The position numbers were made by a program, and so were the translations under genes. From assembly GCA_028277345.1 (NCBI GenBank), contig JANQGM010000009.1:1-58654 (forward strand): a stretch of 58,654 nucleotides of DNA, written 5' to 3'. Origin of the DNA: Candidatus Bipolaricaulota bacterium. GTDB lineage: Bacteria > Bipolaricaulota > Bipolaricaulia > UBA7950 > UBA9294. Positions 8,809 to 18,372 of the stretch are shown one piece after another. The notes beneath the pieces are model-generated. The model worked only from the letters and a program-made list of their open reading frames with translations. It did no database searches and was not told the DNA's origin. The number at the start of each line of letters is the position of its first letter. Within the stretch, counting starts at the first letter, position 1.

Positions 8809-9279
8809 TCACTTCGGAGATGATTCCCAAGCATCCAGAATGGGGTACGTTGCCTCGTTGGCTCCCCATTGCTCGTGGAGCGTTAACTCCAGGATGTGCA
8901 CGTCGCCTTGGCTGACAAGAATCCAGCCCGTTGCTGCGCCGGCAATATCCCAAATCCTAGGTTCTCCCGAAGAGCGGGCTTGATTCAGCATGTCACGCGT
9001 GTACGTTCGCTTCCAATAGATGCATGCTTCATATTCGCCCTCTGCCCATCCCGGGAACCGCGCACGATCGGTATGAGCGTTCGCCGGCGCCTCCGTTCAT
9101 ACTGGAGGAGGGCGATAGATGCCGCGAGGAATCGACTCCATCGCTTGGGCGGAGAGGGTTTCATCGGCGAGCCGGAGCCAATGCTCATTATCCATGGGCT
9201 TTGGGGAACAACTCCAGATAATCAGCGAGGTGCCGAGAAGAAACTGAACACTTGTGCAGCGATGAAGATGTTTGCGCAT
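8809..9279 (-). pseudogene. Disrupted lipoprotein paralogue with in-frame TGA
   Basis: One minus-strand frame from ATG 9279 to TGA 8809 encodes a relative of the intact lipoprotein just upstream (9342-9776) but is cut by TGA at 9097-9099. Shared stretches include SCSPKP (against GCTSKP), RFPGWAEGEYEACIYW (against RIPEWAQDTYTDCVYW), and GWILVSQGDVHILELTL (against GWILIDANLNTHILEITY), with WE near the end. Ungapped alignment around the stop places TGA opposite a Trp of the paralogue (PPV-stop-TEAP against NPEWENAP), so one TGG-to-TGA change explains it. The N-terminus looks like a weak lipoprotein signal ending in LIIWSC. The fragment after the stop could restart at ATG 8991. A sequencing error is possible. 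Confidence 0.6.
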
Positions 9280-9341
9280 ACCTCCGAGTGTACGGACGTA
9301 CGCAAACCTGCCAAGACGAATTAGTGGATTTCAGCGAGGTT

Positions 9342-9776
9342 TCAGCCGGCGTGCTCGGGTTCTTCCCATGCATTGATCAAGCGATGCGACGGGCCACCCT
9401 CTTCGTCATAGGTGATCTCAAGAATGTGGGTGTTGAGATTGGCATCGATCAGAATCCAGCCACGTACAACACCGGTTCCACGAGAACGGCCCGTACGGCC
9501 GATGGCCATATACGTGATCCCATCTTCCCAGTAGACACAATCTGTATAGGTATCCTGTGCCCACTCAGGGATTCGATCATTGGTGAAGAGACCTTCGGAG
9601 CCAGGTGCGTTCTCCCATTCGGGATTTTGAAGATAACCGAACTCACCTCGTATGAGTCCGAGCGCGCGAGTCTCCAAGATGAGAGTTCCTGCGTTGAGAA
9701 GGTCCGGCTTAGAGGTACATCCGGCTATAGCGGCAAGAACGGCAGCAGTTAACACCAATAGCATGCGCTTCTTCAT
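9342..9776 (-). CDS. Small lipoprotein of unknown function
   Basis: A 144-residue protein whose N-terminus MKKRMLLVLTAAVLAAIAGC is a clear type II signal with lipobox AIAGC, so the mature protein should be lipid-anchored outside the cytoplasm. The start at 9776 has a purine-rich ribosome-binding site (aggatgg) and begins the signal peptide; an earlier in-frame start is rejected because it adds 25 non-signal residues. The mature part is rich in Trp, Tyr and Gly (IPEWAQDTYTDCVYWEDG; GWILIDANLNTHILEITY) and may be a compact beta fold. I do not recognise the family. It faces opposite to the glycan locus around it, which suggests an inserted lipoprotein pair. The second copy (8809-9279) is disrupted. 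Confidence 0.75.
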   Translation of the reverse strand: MKKRMLLVLTAAVLAAIAGCTSKPDLLNAGTLILETRALGLIRGEFGYLQNPEWENAPGSEGLFTNDRIPEWAQDTYTDCVYWEDGITYMAIGRTGRSRGTGVVRGWILIDANLNTHILEITYDEEGGPSHRLINAWEEPEHAG

Positions 9777-9904
9777 CTTCCATCCTTCTGATCCTGGGGT
9801 GTGCTCGCCTTTCGCGAGAGGAAGTGTACACGGCTGATTTCGATGAAGCATCTTCGACCCTCTACGTCGGGTTGTCTCCTGTCGAACTGGGTGTAAGGTG
9901 TTCC

Positions 9905-11206
9905 ATGTGGCGACGCATACACAGGTTGATTGATCGTGGGCGTGAGGCGTTGGCGATGCCGTTTTCGCCTATTGGGCGTCGACGGCTCTGGCCGAGCACG
10001 CTGGTCCGGCTTTGGCCGATTCTGTTTCCGATCGCGCGGTTCTATCGGCGGAGGATCGTCAATGCTACACGTCTGATCACGATCATTGGCTCTTTGGGGA
10101 AAACGACAACGGCCAGAGCAGTCTCAGCTGCCCTCGGGCAGTCGCCCCATGAGATTCAGGGATGGAATGGGGGAGGGTTTCTTGCTCGCGCTGTCTTTCG
10201 TATCCGCCGGGGACAGCGGCATGCAGTGATGGAAGTCGGTATTAGCCGCCCGGGAAGAATGAGGCGCTATCGTCGCCTGCTGTCACCCAACGTTGTTGTT
10301 GTGACATCCATTTCCTCCGAGCACCACCGCACCCTTGGATCCCTGGCCGAGATTCGTGCAGAGAAATCGGAGATGCTACGTGGATTGCCTGAATCAGCGA
10401 CAGTCGTCGCCAATGGAGATGATCCACATGTCGCATGGATGGTTCAACATGCGCCCGGACGGGTTGTCTCCTACGGATTTGGCCGGGACAACGCGGTGCG
10501 AGCGACGGGCTACCAACCTCGAGGACTGCAAGGAAGCCAATTCATCTTGCACCTGAAGGGGCGTCAGTACGATGTCGCATCTCGGCTGATTGGCCAGCAT
10601 ATGGTCTACCCTCTCTTGGCTGCATTCGCGGTTGCTGCGGAGGAAGGGAAGCCCCTTGTCGGGGCGGTCGCGCGGCTCGCCGAGTTGTCCCCGACTCAGC
10701 GTCGGCTGAAACCGAAATCCCTGCCCAACGGGGCTCACCTATTGATGGATGACTACAAGTCCGTGATCGATAGCGTGGAGTCGGCGTTGGATGTCCTGGA
10801 ATCTCTGCGCGCTCAACATCCAATGGTCGTTCTGGGAGAAGTGTATGAATCTCCCATGAGCGATGAGGAAACGTATTCGTGGATTGGTCGTCGTCTAGGC
10901 CGCGCCGCGTGTTATGTGGTCTTCGTTGGCTCTTCCAACCGGTTTGACGCGCTTCGGAAGGCGGCCATCCAGGCGGGGTTGTCGCAGGCGTGCATTCAGT
11001 ACGCGCAACGTAGCGTCCACGATGCGGCGACGCATATTGAGGACGCGTTCCGGGGAGAGGACATCGTGCTTATCAAGGGCTTCGGTGAACAGCGGCTAGA
11101 GCGGATTCATTTGTTGCTCAAGGGCGCGACGGTAACGTGCCGGCGAACGGCCTGCAAGATGCCGATGATCTATGCGTGCGGAACATGTCCACTTGTCGAT
11201 CGGTGA
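9905..11206 (+). CDS. MurF-like Mur ligase lacking the N-terminal domain
   Basis: A 433-residue Mur-ligase-fold protein. The ATP P-loop GSLGKTTT is at residues 62-69. The central domain continues with VMEVGISRPGRM and TSISSEHHRTLGSLAEIRAEKSEM, where the Lys is in the place of the carbamoylated lysine, and VVANGDDP. The C-terminal domain shows LLMDDYKSVIDS (against DDSYNANP in MurF) and VVLGEVYE. The usual MurF N-terminal UDP-MurNAc-binding domain is missing. In its place is a basic, partly hydrophobic 50-residue segment (LWPILFPIARFYRRR). The C-terminus has two Cys pairs (CRRTAC and CGTC), possibly metal-binding. A true murF exists at 34141-35502, so this copy probably joins an amine or amino acid to another carboxylate, perhaps a sugar acid of this glycan. 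GTP-type start ATG 9905 follows aaggtg. Confidence 0.75.
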   Translation: MWRRIHRLIDRGREALAMPFSPIGRRRLWPSTLVRLWPILFPIARFYRRRIVNATRLITIIGSLGKTTTARAVSAALGQSPHEIQGWNGGGFLARAVFRIRRGQRHAVMEVGISRPGRMRRYRRLLSPNVVVVTSISSEHHRTLGSLAEIRAEKSEMLRGLPESATVVANGDDPHVAWMVQHAPGRVVSYGFGRDNAVRATGYQPRGLQGSQFILHLKGRQYDVASRLIGQHMVYPLLAAFAVAAEEGKPLVGAVARLAELSPTQRRLKPKSLPNGAHLLMDDYKSVIDSVESALDVLESLRAQHPMVVLGEVYESPMSDEETYSWIGRRLGRAACYVVFVGSSNRFDALRKAAIQAGLSQACIQYAQRSVHDAATHIEDAFRGEDIVLIKGFGEQRLERIHLLLKGATVTCRRTACKMPMIYACGTCPLVDR

Positions 11207-11504
11207 TCGGCGGCCATCTTTCCCATTGGCGATCCAATCGGCTCCGAAGCGAGGCATCATGTTGTTCCCTAGGATAAGACGTCCGGTCGAATGGGCCTTT
11301 TTCTTCACGGGGCTCCATTTGCGGTTTCCTGAGACAGCCAGACAAGCTGAGTTCGGAGCGGCAGTCGGGTAGATAGAGGACGAATCACAAGACGAACGTG
11401 TAGAATGGGGCGCGAAGGTGGCAGAAGAGCGCCAACTCTGCACGCACGCGACGGGGAATGCACGTTTTTATCAGTGAATTGCTAGCGCGGGAGGGCATAG
11501 AGAT
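11207..11504 (+). other. Intergenic region before the rhamnose genes
   Basis: There are 298 bases without a recognisable gene between the MurF-like gene and rfbD. I see a small inverted repeat attgg-cgat-ccaat shortly after the upstream stop and a possible -10 box TAGAAT at 11401-11406 without a good -35. The rfb genes may therefore have their own promoter here, but this is weak. A ggcatagagat ribosome-binding stretch precedes rfbD. Confidence 0.4.
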
Positions 11505-12365
11505 ATGCGGGTACTCATCACCGGCGGAGCAGGCCAATTGGGAATGGATATGGCGCTTGAGCTTGAGGAGGAGTACGAGGTCGTGCCGGTTGATATCCGT
11601 GACTTCGATATTACAGAACTTCATGCCACAATCCGGGGAGTTGAGTCTGTCAATCCCGGTGCTGTCGTCCACTGCGCGGCATTAACCGATGTCGATGCGT
11701 GTGAAGGCGAAGAGGATGTGGCCTATCTCGTCAACGCGATCGGTGCTCGAAATGTTGCGATTGCGTCCCAAAGGGTGAAGGCGCGGCTTGTTCACATCAG
11801 CACGGATTACGTGTTTGATGGTCAAAAGGGGGGCGCCTATCGGGAAGACGATAGGCCGAATCCCATGACGGTCTACGGGAAGACCAAGCTCATGGGGGAG
11901 AGGTTCGTCAAGCAGCACGTGCACGAGCATTTTATTCTGCGAATCGCATGGTTGTATGGGCTCACGGGCAAGAACTTCGTGAAGACGATCCTGCAAGCTG
12001 CTCAAACGAAAAGCGAGCTTCGGGTGGTCAATGACCAGCACGGGACTCCGACATGGACAGCCGATGTGGCAAGACAAGTGCGTGCACTCCTGCGCTCAAA
12101 CGCCTTTGGTGTTTACCACGCCACTTCTCACGGCAGTTGCACATGGTTTGAGTTTGCTAAGACGATTCTGATGGAGGCGGGTGTAGATACTCCGGTGGTC
12201 CCCGTGGCAACATCTGAGTATCCAAGGTCAGCGCCCCGACCCAGGAATTCGGTCCTAGACAATCACCTTCTGCGGATTCAAGGGCTCGATGTGATGCCGC
12301 CATGGCAGACATCCTTGTCTCGGTTTCTGCACAATACGTCATCGTGGAATAAGGGGAGAGAATGA
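11505..12365 (+). CDS. rfbD: dTDP-4-dehydrorhamnose reductase
   Basis: An SDR-type reductase of 286 residues with the N-terminal [13 protein letters not shown] nucleotide-binding loop, the [19 protein letters not shown] segment typical of Rfb[11 protein letters not shown], and the catalytic YGKTK. It uses NAD(P)H to reduce dTDP-4-keto-L-rhamnose to dTDP-L-rhamnose, the last step of the pathway. A gagggcatag ribosome-binding stretch precedes ATG 11505. It opens the tight block rfbD-rfbA-rfbC-rfbB; its stop overlaps the rfbA start as ATGA. Having the last-step enzyme first in the operon is a common alternative order. Confidence 0.94.
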   Translation: MRVLITGGAGQLGMDMALELEEEYEVVPVDIRDFDITELHATIRGVESVNPGAVVHCAALTDVDACEGEEDVAYLVNAIGARNVAIASQRVKARLVHISTDYVFDGQKGGAYREDDRPNPMTVYGKTKLMGERFVKQHVHEHFILRIAWLYGLTGKNFVKTILQAAQTKSELRVVNDQHGTPTWTADVARQVRALLRSNAFGVYHATSHGSCTWFEFAKTILMEAGVDTPVVPVATSEYPRSAPRPRNSVLDNHLLRIQGLDVMPPWQTSLSRFLHNTSSWNKGRE

Positions 12366-13249
12366 AGGGAATCGTACTCGCGGCCGGCAAGGCCACCCGG
12401 CTTTATCCAGCGACCCACGTTGTGAGCAAACAGCTCTTGCCTGTCTACGACAAGCCGATGATCTATTACCCCTTGTCTGTTTTGATGTTGGCGGGGATTC
12501 GAGATGTTCTGATCATTTCCACTCCCGAAGACCTGTCCCGTTTTCGGAGACTGTTAGGTGGAGGCGAGCAACTTGGAATCGCTTTGGAATATGCGGCGCA
12601 AGAGGTTCCCCGGGGGATCGCGGACGCGTTCATCATTGGCGCGGATTTTATTGGTGAGGAGTGTGTTTCGCTGATCCTGGGAGACAACATTCTCTATGGG
12701 CATGGACTTACGGATTTGCTGCAGGAATCCGTTGCCGCCGTTGAGACTGCCGGAGGGGGAATCGTCTTTGGCTATTCGGTTCGAGACCCTGAACGGTATG
12801 GGGTCGTCGAGTTCGACAGCAACGGATCGGCACTGTCCATTGAAGAGAAACCCGAACAGCCGAAATCGAACTTCGCTGTGACCGGGCTCTACTTCTATGG
12901 AAACGATGTCGTTGAGATTGCCAAGCAAGTAACGCCGTCAGCCCGGGGAGAACTTGAGATCACGAGCATCAACCAAACCTACCTGAGTCAAGGCAGATTG
13001 TCCGTTGAAATTCTGGGCAGGGGATATGCCTGGCTGGATACAGGGACGCACGACAGTCTTCTGGAGGCCGGCGAGTTTGTCGCTGCGATTGAGAAACGTC
13101 AGGACATGAAAATCGGTTGTCTCGAAGAGATCGCCTTTCGAAGAGGCTACATCGGTCCGGAGGACATGTCGATCCATATCAGAAGGTACTCAAACAGCAG
13201 CCTTGGCGAGTATCTCCATCGTATTGTGAGCGAGAAGAATGCCGTTTAG
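12362..13249 (+). CDS. rfbA: Glucose-1-phosphate thymidylyltransferase
   Basis: A nucleotidyltransferase of 295 residues. It starts with [22 protein letters not shown], the family signature for dTTP and magnesium binding (G-x-G-T-R-L-type loop, here GKATRL). [25 protein letters not shown] and [15 protein letters not shown] follow. It joins glucose-1-phosphate and dTTP to give dTDP-glucose, the committed step to dTDP-rhamnose. The canonical loop is GSGTRL; the substitution of SGT by KAT is also seen in a group of RmlA-like proteins and deserves a look. The start ATG overlaps the rfbD stop, and the gene overlaps rfbC by 11 bp. Confidence 0.92.
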   Translation: MKGIVLAAGKATRLYPATHVVSKQLLPVYDKPMIYYPLSVLMLAGIRDVLIISTPEDLSRFRRLLGGGEQLGIALEYAAQEVPRGIADAFIIGADFIGEECVSLILGDNILYGHGLTDLLQESVAAVETAGGGIVFGYSVRDPERYGVVEFDSNGSALSIEEKPEQPKSNFAVTGLYFYGNDVVEIAKQVTPSARGELEITSINQTYLSQGRLSVEILGRGYAWLDTGTHDSLLEAGEFVAAIEKRQDMKIGCLEEIAFRRGYIGPEDMSIHIRRYSNSSLGEYLHRIVSEKNAV

Positions 13250-13799
13250 CTTCGAGCGATTGACGATTCCCGATGTCGTACTCATTACGCCGAGAGTCTT
13301 TGGAGATGTCCGAGGACAGTTCCTTGAAACGTATAAGAGATCTGAGTTCGAAGCCTTTGGAATCCAAGATGTTTTTGTGCAGGGAAACCACTCGACATCC
13401 GAGAAGGGTGTTCTGAGGGGGCTCCACTACCAAGTTTCTCCCAAGGCGCAAGCAAAGTTGGTGAGGACGGTACGAGGAGACATCTTCGATGTCGCTGTAG
13501 ACATCCGGGAAGATTCGGCAACGTATGGCAAGTGGGTTGCCGCGCACCTTTCGGCGAATAACCGATCGATGCTGTACATCCCGGCAGGATTTGCACATGG
13601 GTTCTGTGTTCTCAGCGATGTCGCGGAGGTTCTCTACATGGCGGGAGACGAGTACTCCCCAGCTCACGAACGGGGGATCCTGTGGAATGACCCGCTTGTG
13701 GGAATCGCGTGGCCGACGGTGAATCCCATTCTGTCGGCAAAGGACAAGGCATGGCCTTGTCTATCTGATGCTCGATTTCGAACCGGAGGTGCCGCGTGA
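13239..13799 (+). CDS. rfbC: dTDP-4-dehydrorhamnose 3,5-epimerase
   Basis: A 186-residue cupin-fold epimerase. Visible motifs are [15 protein letters not shown], the catalytic-His region [35 protein letters not shown], the [14 protein letters not shown] strand and [11 protein letters not shown] near the C-terminus, all usual for RfbC. It inverts C3 and C5 of dTDP-4-keto-6-deoxyglucose before reduction by RfbD. The gene starts at an ATG inside the last codons of rfbA and ends in GTGA, overlapping the rfbB start. Length matches the family. Confidence 0.95.
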   Translation: MPFSFERLTIPDVVLITPRVFGDVRGQFLETYKRSEFEAFGIQDVFVQGNHSTSEKGVLRGLHYQVSPKAQAKLVRTVRGDIFDVAVDIREDSATYGKWVAAHLSANNRSMLYIPAGFAHGFCVLSDVAEVLYMAGDEYSPAHERGILWNDPLVGIAWPTVNPILSAKDKAWPCLSDARFRTGGAA

Positions 13800-14851
13800 G
13801 AACACTTCTTGTGACAGGTGGGGCGGGATTCATCGGATCGAACTTCATCAGGCACATGCTCATCGCGCATGCCGATGTGCGAGTTGTGAACCTCGATAAG
13901 CTTACGTATGCAGGGAACCTCAGCAATCTCAAGGATATTGAGGATGATCCGCGCTACACGTTTGTTCGTGGAGACATTTCGGATCGCTCGCTTGTCAATC
14001 GCCTGCTTCGAGACGAAGACGTGCATTCCATCCTCAATTTCGCGGCTGAGTCTCACGTGGATCGTAGCGTGCTGGATGCTTCCCCATTCGTAACCACGAA
14101 CATTGGAGGGACGCTGGCATTGCTTGATGCGGCACGGGAGCACGGAGTCCATCGGTTCGTGCAGATTTCGACGGATGAAGTCTATGGATCGCTCGACAGC
14201 GAAGGGGTTTTTCACGAGGAATCGCCAATTAGCCCCAACAACCCCTATGCCGCCACAAAGGCGGCTGCCGAGCTGCTCTGTCGCGCGTACTACAGAACGT
14301 ATGGGGTCCCCGTGATCATCACGCGAAGCTCGAACAACTACGGCCCCTATCAGTTTCCCGAGAAGCTCATCCCGCTGATGATTCGTAACGCCCTGGGTGG
14401 CAAGCCCCTGCCCATTTACGGAGAGGGGAAGCAAGTCAGAGATTGGCTGCATGTGAAAGACAACTGTCTTGCCATTGATCTCGTTCGTGAGAGAGGAGAG
14501 GGCGGGAGTGTCTACAACATCGGCGGGAGCTGTGAAAAGGAGAACATCGAAGTTGTGGAACGAATCTGTTCGATCTTGGAGTCAACGATGGTGAAAGAAG
14601 TCGCCGCAAGTTCCGATCACCTATCTCCCCACGATCTCATCGAGTTCATCGACGATCCGCGTGGGGCTGCGCACGATTTCCGTTATGCATTGGACTCATC
14701 CCGAATCCGGGAAAGCCTTGGATGGAGTCCCACCATCGGCTTTGCAGACGGACTGAAGTCGACGGTGGCATGGTATCGGACACATCGAGAGTGGACCGAA
14801 AACGTCATCAGCGGTGAATACCAAGAGTACTATGAGAAGGTCTATGGCTAA
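13796..14851 (+). CDS. rfbB: dTDP-glucose 4,6-dehydratase
   Basis: An extended SDR dehydratase of 351 residues. It has VTGGAGFIGSNFIRH at the N-terminus, LDKLTYAGNL for adenosine-ribose recognition, the active-site ISTDEVYGSL with the Thr-Asp-Glu triad, and YAATKAAAELL with Tyr/Lys. TRSSNNYGPYQFPEKLIP is diagnostic of RfbB. It converts dTDP-glucose to dTDP-4-keto-6-deoxyglucose. The GTG start overlaps the rfbC stop (GTGA). With rfbD, A and C this completes dTDP-L-rhamnose synthesis, so the glycan very probably contains rhamnose. Confidence 0.95.
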   Translation: MRTLLVTGGAGFIGSNFIRHMLIAHADVRVVNLDKLTYAGNLSNLKDIEDDPRYTFVRGDISDRSLVNRLLRDEDVHSILNFAAESHVDRSVLDASPFVTTNIGGTLALLDAAREHGVHRFVQISTDEVYGSLDSEGVFHEESPISPNNPYAATKAAAELLCRAYYRTYGVPVIITRSSNNYGPYQFPEKLIPLMIRNALGGKPLPIYGEGKQVRDWLHVKDNCLAIDLVRERGEGGSVYNIGGSCEKENIEVVERICSILESTMVKEVAASSDHLSPHDLIEFIDDPRGAAHDFRYALDSSRIRESLGWSPTIGFADGLKSTVAWYRTHREWTENVISGEYQEYYEKVYG

Positions 14852-16409
14852 ACTAGAAGATGCCCATGATCGAGAGGCTTCGAATGATAAATCGCCAAGG
14901 GAAATGAGGATCACGAGAGGGCTCCTAGCTCGTAACACCCTGTTGAATCTTGTGGGGAAAATGGCCCCGCTCGTTGCCAGCCTCATTTGTGTTCCCTTGA
15001 TCATTCGAGGGCTCGGCGTCGAACGCTACGGCCTTCTCTCTCTTTCGTGGGCAATCCTCGGGTATTCGCTGATCTTCGATCTAGGGCTCGGCCGAGCAAC
15101 GATCAAGTTTGTGGCAGAAGCACTGGGAAAGAATGATGGGTCCCACGTCTCTCAGATTGTCTGGACAGCGCTCTCGTTCCAGCTCGCCCTGGGCATTATT
15201 GCAGGGTTCGTACTGATCGGCGTCGGCCCTCTATTGGTCACCCGCCTTCTCAATGTCCCGCTTGAACTTATGCCGGAAGCCATATCTGCTATCTATTTGC
15301 TCGCTTTGTCCCTCCCTGTGACCATGCTCTTCCACTCCATCTCGGGTGTGCTGCACGCCGCTCAGCGGTTCGATCTTGTGAATGCTGTGGAAGTCCCCTT
15401 GTCAATTCTTACCCCAATATTGACCCTTACAGGAGCGCTATCGGGATTTCGGCTTGCAGGCATTATTGGACTGATTCTTTGTGCGCGATTGGCAGCGTTG
15501 TTGGCCTCAACCATTCTCGTGCTTCGCCTCATGCCCAACCTGAGAAAGCCGATGGTGTCTCTTACATTCCTCCCTCGTTTGTTCTCGTTTGGGGGATGGA
15601 TGACGGTTTCGAGTGCTGTTGTGCCGATCCTGCAGTACATGGATCGCTTTTTCCTCGCATCCGGTATCTCCGTGAATGCCGTCGCCTACTACACCGCTCC
15701 CCAAAATGCCGTCAACAAGCTCTGGATCATTCCGTCTAGTCTCGTTCTCACCCTGTTTCCTGCCTTCAGCACACTTAGAGCGGCCCCCCACCGACAGCCG
15801 CTGCACTTGCTTTTCGCTCGTGCCATTAAATACACGGTTCTCGCCATCGGGCCACTCGCTATCCTGATTCTTCTTTATTCCCGCGAAGCTCTACATGTTT
15901 GGCTTGGAGCCGACTTCGCGATGCAAAGCACGGTGGCGATGAGAATCTTTGTCATTGGAATTATCCTAAACGCACTTTCGGCGATTCCCTCGATTCTCCT
16001 GCAAGGAATCGGTCGACCCGATGTCACGGCCAAGCTACATCTGGTCGAGACCCCCCCCTATATCGCGGCGTTATGGTTCTCGATCGGACATTGGGGCATC
16101 GTTGGGGCCGCCGCGGCTTGGACGCTACGGTTTGCGGTCGATGCGGCTCTCCTCTTCACAGCCGCATTCCGGATTTGTGAGCTTCCACTTCGGTTATCGA
16201 GAGAGAATGGGCTTGTGCGTGCACTTGCTGCGCTTGCGATTCTGACGGGGAGCGCATGGGGGCTAAAAGCACTCATGCAGTCTTTCTCGCTGTTCATGCA
16301 ACTTGCCGGCTCCGCTGTCCTCCTCACGCTGTTTGCGTGGCTCGGCTGGACGTGGGTCTTGGATTCCCTGGACAGAGCAACCTTGATGAAAGGAGTTGGA
16401 CTTCGATAA
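14844..16409 (+). CDS. wzx: Polysaccharide flippase (Wzx/MATE-like)
   Basis: About 521 residues with 12-14 hydrophobic segments beginning at ARNTLLNLVGKMAPLVASLI, the pattern of the polysaccharide-synthase/MVF flippase family. The short motif GVERYGLLSL after the first helix and the charged DRFFLASGISV after the seventh are typical. Wzx proteins move undecaprenyl-diphosphate oligosaccharides to the outer face of the inner membrane. I take ATG 14844, overlapping the rfbB stop; ATG 14832 and ATG 14904 are alternatives, and the leading 30 charged residues are not conserved-looking. It implies a Wzx-dependent rather than ABC-transporter export route. The ligand is presumably the glycan made by this locus. 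Confidence 0.88.
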   Translation: MAKLEDAHDREASNDKSPREMRITRGLLARNTLLNLVGKMAPLVASLICVPLIIRGLGVERYGLLSLSWAILGYSLIFDLGLGRATIKFVAEALGKNDGSHVSQIVWTALSFQLALGIIAGFVLIGVGPLLVTRLLNVPLELMPEAISAIYLLALSLPVTMLFHSISGVLHAAQRFDLVNAVEVPLSILTPILTLTGALSGFRLAGIIGLILCARLAALLASTILVLRLMPNLRKPMVSLTFLPRLFSFGGWMTVSSAVVPILQYMDRFFLASGISVNAVAYYTAPQNAVNKLWIIPSSLVLTLFPAFSTLRAAPHRQPLHLLFARAIKYTVLAIGPLAILILLYSREALHVWLGADFAMQSTVAMRIFVIGIILNALSAIPSILLQGIGRPDVTAKLHLVETPPYIAALWFSIGHWGIVGAAAAWTLRFAVDAALLFTAAFRICELPLRLSRENGLVRALAALAILTGSAWGLKALMQSFSLFMQLAGSAVLLTLFAWLGWTWVLDSLDRATLMKGVGLR

Positions 16410-16507
16410 CGAACCCAAGGACGGGATGGACCGGTGACGCACTCGCCATGCACAGTGGTAGGCTGCCTATCGGTTGGATAACGAGTGGGAGAGGATGAAA
16501 AAGTACG

Positions 16508-17323
16508 ATGTTGTCGATAGTTTGCGTCTACAATGATCGGGAAATCCTGGAGGATTCCTTGCTGAAGAGCTTGGATACGCAAGGTTCGGAATACGAGCTG
16601 ATCACGGTAGACAACACCAAGAACGCGTTCAGTTCGGCTGCGTCTGCTCTCAACGATGCGGGGAGACGAGCCAGCGGCAAGTACATCGTTTTTGTGCATC
16701 AAGATGTTGATTTGAAATCGACTTCATGGTTGGGATCTACAGAGGAAATCCTGGACTCCATCCCCAACCTGGGCATTGCCGGCGTGGCAGGGATGAGCGA
16801 GTGTGGCGACGGCCGGTGGGATGGAATTCGAAGCAATATCACGCATCGAGATCCTCCTAGGAAGCTGCCGGGCAGACCGATTCAGGAGCCGGAGAGGGTT
16901 CAAACGCTGGACGAATGTTTGGTTGTCATCCCCAAGGCGGTGTTTGCTGTTCTCCCGTTTGATGACGTGGTATGCGATGATTGGCATCTGTATGCCGTGG
17001 ACTACTGCCTTTGCGTGAGGAAGAAGTTGCATCTCGACGTCTACGTGATCCCTATGTCACTCCATCATGGGGGAAGCGTTCGTCTCAGTTCCAGTAGAAT
17101 CCATAACCTAGTCTTGGGAGGGCTGCCCAGGACGTACTACCAAACGCTGAGACGTCTTCTGAGAAAACATAGGCGACACTACGGCCAGATCCGTACAACG
17201 TGCGGGGTTTGGAGCACATCCTGCCCTCTGGTTCTGCAACGTCCGCTCTCTTTGGCGCGAAGGGCGTTGTCCTACCTCTGGGAGCGTTTCAAAAGAGGAA
17301 TGCATGTGGCCTCACGGCGGTGA
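16508..17323 (+). CDS. Glycosyltransferase family 2, StrF-like
   Basis: A 271-residue GT-A fold transferase. It begins LSIVCVYNDREILEDSLLKS and continues through ELITVDNTKNAFSSAASALN to GKYIVFVHQDVDL, the pattern of the StrF-type subgroup of family 2 (VHQDV in place of the usual DxD strand). The C-terminal part includes DDWHLYAVDYCLCV and IPMSLHHGG. It should add one sugar to the growing glycan in the cytoplasm. The ATG at 16508 is preceded by gagaggatgaaaaag. An intergenic gap of about 100 bp separates it from the flippase. Donor specificity cannot be read. Confidence 0.82.
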   Translation: MLSIVCVYNDREILEDSLLKSLDTQGSEYELITVDNTKNAFSSAASALNDAGRRASGKYIVFVHQDVDLKSTSWLGSTEEILDSIPNLGIAGVAGMSECGDGRWDGIRSNITHRDPPRKLPGRPIQEPERVQTLDECLVVIPKAVFAVLPFDDVVCDDWHLYAVDYCLCVRKKLHLDVYVIPMSLHHGGSVRLSSSRIHNLVLGGLPRTYYQTLRRLLRKHRRHYGQIRTTCGVWSTSCPLVLQRPLSLARRALSYLWERFKRGMHVASRR

Positions 17324-17395
17324 TGGGCAACCTCTTAAGAGGCAACTCTTGTGTAGAAGCATCGTTCCAGTGAAGGCGCATCGATCGGGGGTAAT

Positions 17396-18181
17396 GTGAA
17401 AGAACGGTCAGATAACCGCTGCGTCGTGGTCCTCGGCATGCACCGATCGGGAACCTCCGTGATTGCTGGAGTTCTTGAGGCCCTTGGAGTCGATATGGGA
17501 ATGGATATGGTCTCCAAGCATTGGTCGAACCCCTTGGGACACTTCGAGGACAGTGCCTTTGTCGAACTCAACGACGCCATACTCAGGCACGCTGGGGGGC
17601 GTTGGGATGATCCCCCCTCCGAGGAAGCGATTCTCGCCCAGGCTGTTGGATTCAGTGAAGCAATCCAGCAAGCAATCAAGGAACGCAATCAGGGTGTTTG
17701 GGGCTGGAAGGATCCGCGGACCAGTTTGACGATTCCAACCATTGCCTCTCACCTTGATCACGTGCAGTACATCATCTGTCGTCGTGCTCCGGATGCCATC
17801 GCCGCCTCTCTGTATCGAAGGAACCGGATGCCAATCGCGCAGGGGTTGCAGCTCGGAGATATCTACGCTCGGCGGATTCAGTCCTTCTTTCGAGAGAACG
17901 CCGAGCTTGACTCCCTGGATGTGTCGTACGAAGACATACTGGCCGAGCCTGAACAGCAACTAGAGAGAATGTGCAGGTTTCTAGGCCTTATGGTGACGTC
18001 CGAAATGAAGAGATCGGCTCTAGAGCGCATCCTGCCGGCAGAGAAGCTCCGACTCCTTTCCAGAAAGCAGCGCTGGAGAGATCGTCTCAGGAGGATTCGC
18101 AAGTTTGCACGAGAACCCTGGAGAGCGCCTGAGCACCTGTGGAAGAAGATCCAAAGGCGAAGTGCGAAAAAGCAGGGCTGA
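17396..18181 (+). CDS. PAPS-dependent sulfotransferase family protein
   Basis: A 261-residue protein of the sulfotransferase fold. The 5'-phosphosulfate-binding loop VVLGMHRSGTSVIAG is at residues 11-25, and the 3'-phosphate-binding part is probably CRRAPDAIAASLYRRN near residue 130. WGWKDPRTSLTIP lies between. These enzymes move a sulfate from PAPS to a hydroxyl or amine. In a glycan locus the substrate is probably a sugar hydroxyl of the repeat unit or a lipid intermediate. The GTG start at 17396 follows ggggtaat. The C-terminal 35 residues are very basic. No PAPS-making genes are in the window. Confidence 0.82.
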   Translation: MKERSDNRCVVVLGMHRSGTSVIAGVLEALGVDMGMDMVSKHWSNPLGHFEDSAFVELNDAILRHAGGRWDDPPSEEAILAQAVGFSEAIQQAIKERNQGVWGWKDPRTSLTIPTIASHLDHVQYIICRRAPDAIAASLYRRNRMPIAQGLQLGDIYARRIQSFFRENAELDSLDVSYEDILAEPEQQLERMCRFLGLMVTSEMKRSALERILPAEKLRLLSRKQRWRDRLRRIRKFAREPWRAPEHLWKKIQRRSAKKQG

Positions 18182-18372
18182 GGGATTGGACATGGAACAT
18201 GGCGCAGGAGGTCCAATATGGCATAGCGAGCGCGCTGTTTAGCAGTCTTCTGTGTTGGCGCAGGTTTGGTTCAGGACTACTACGATGAATGAGACGATCC
18301 GTTGGAAAAGCAACTTGTGGGGAAAACCAAGCCCGGGGGAGCAACAAGTTGCAGCAAGCATGAAGGAACAGG

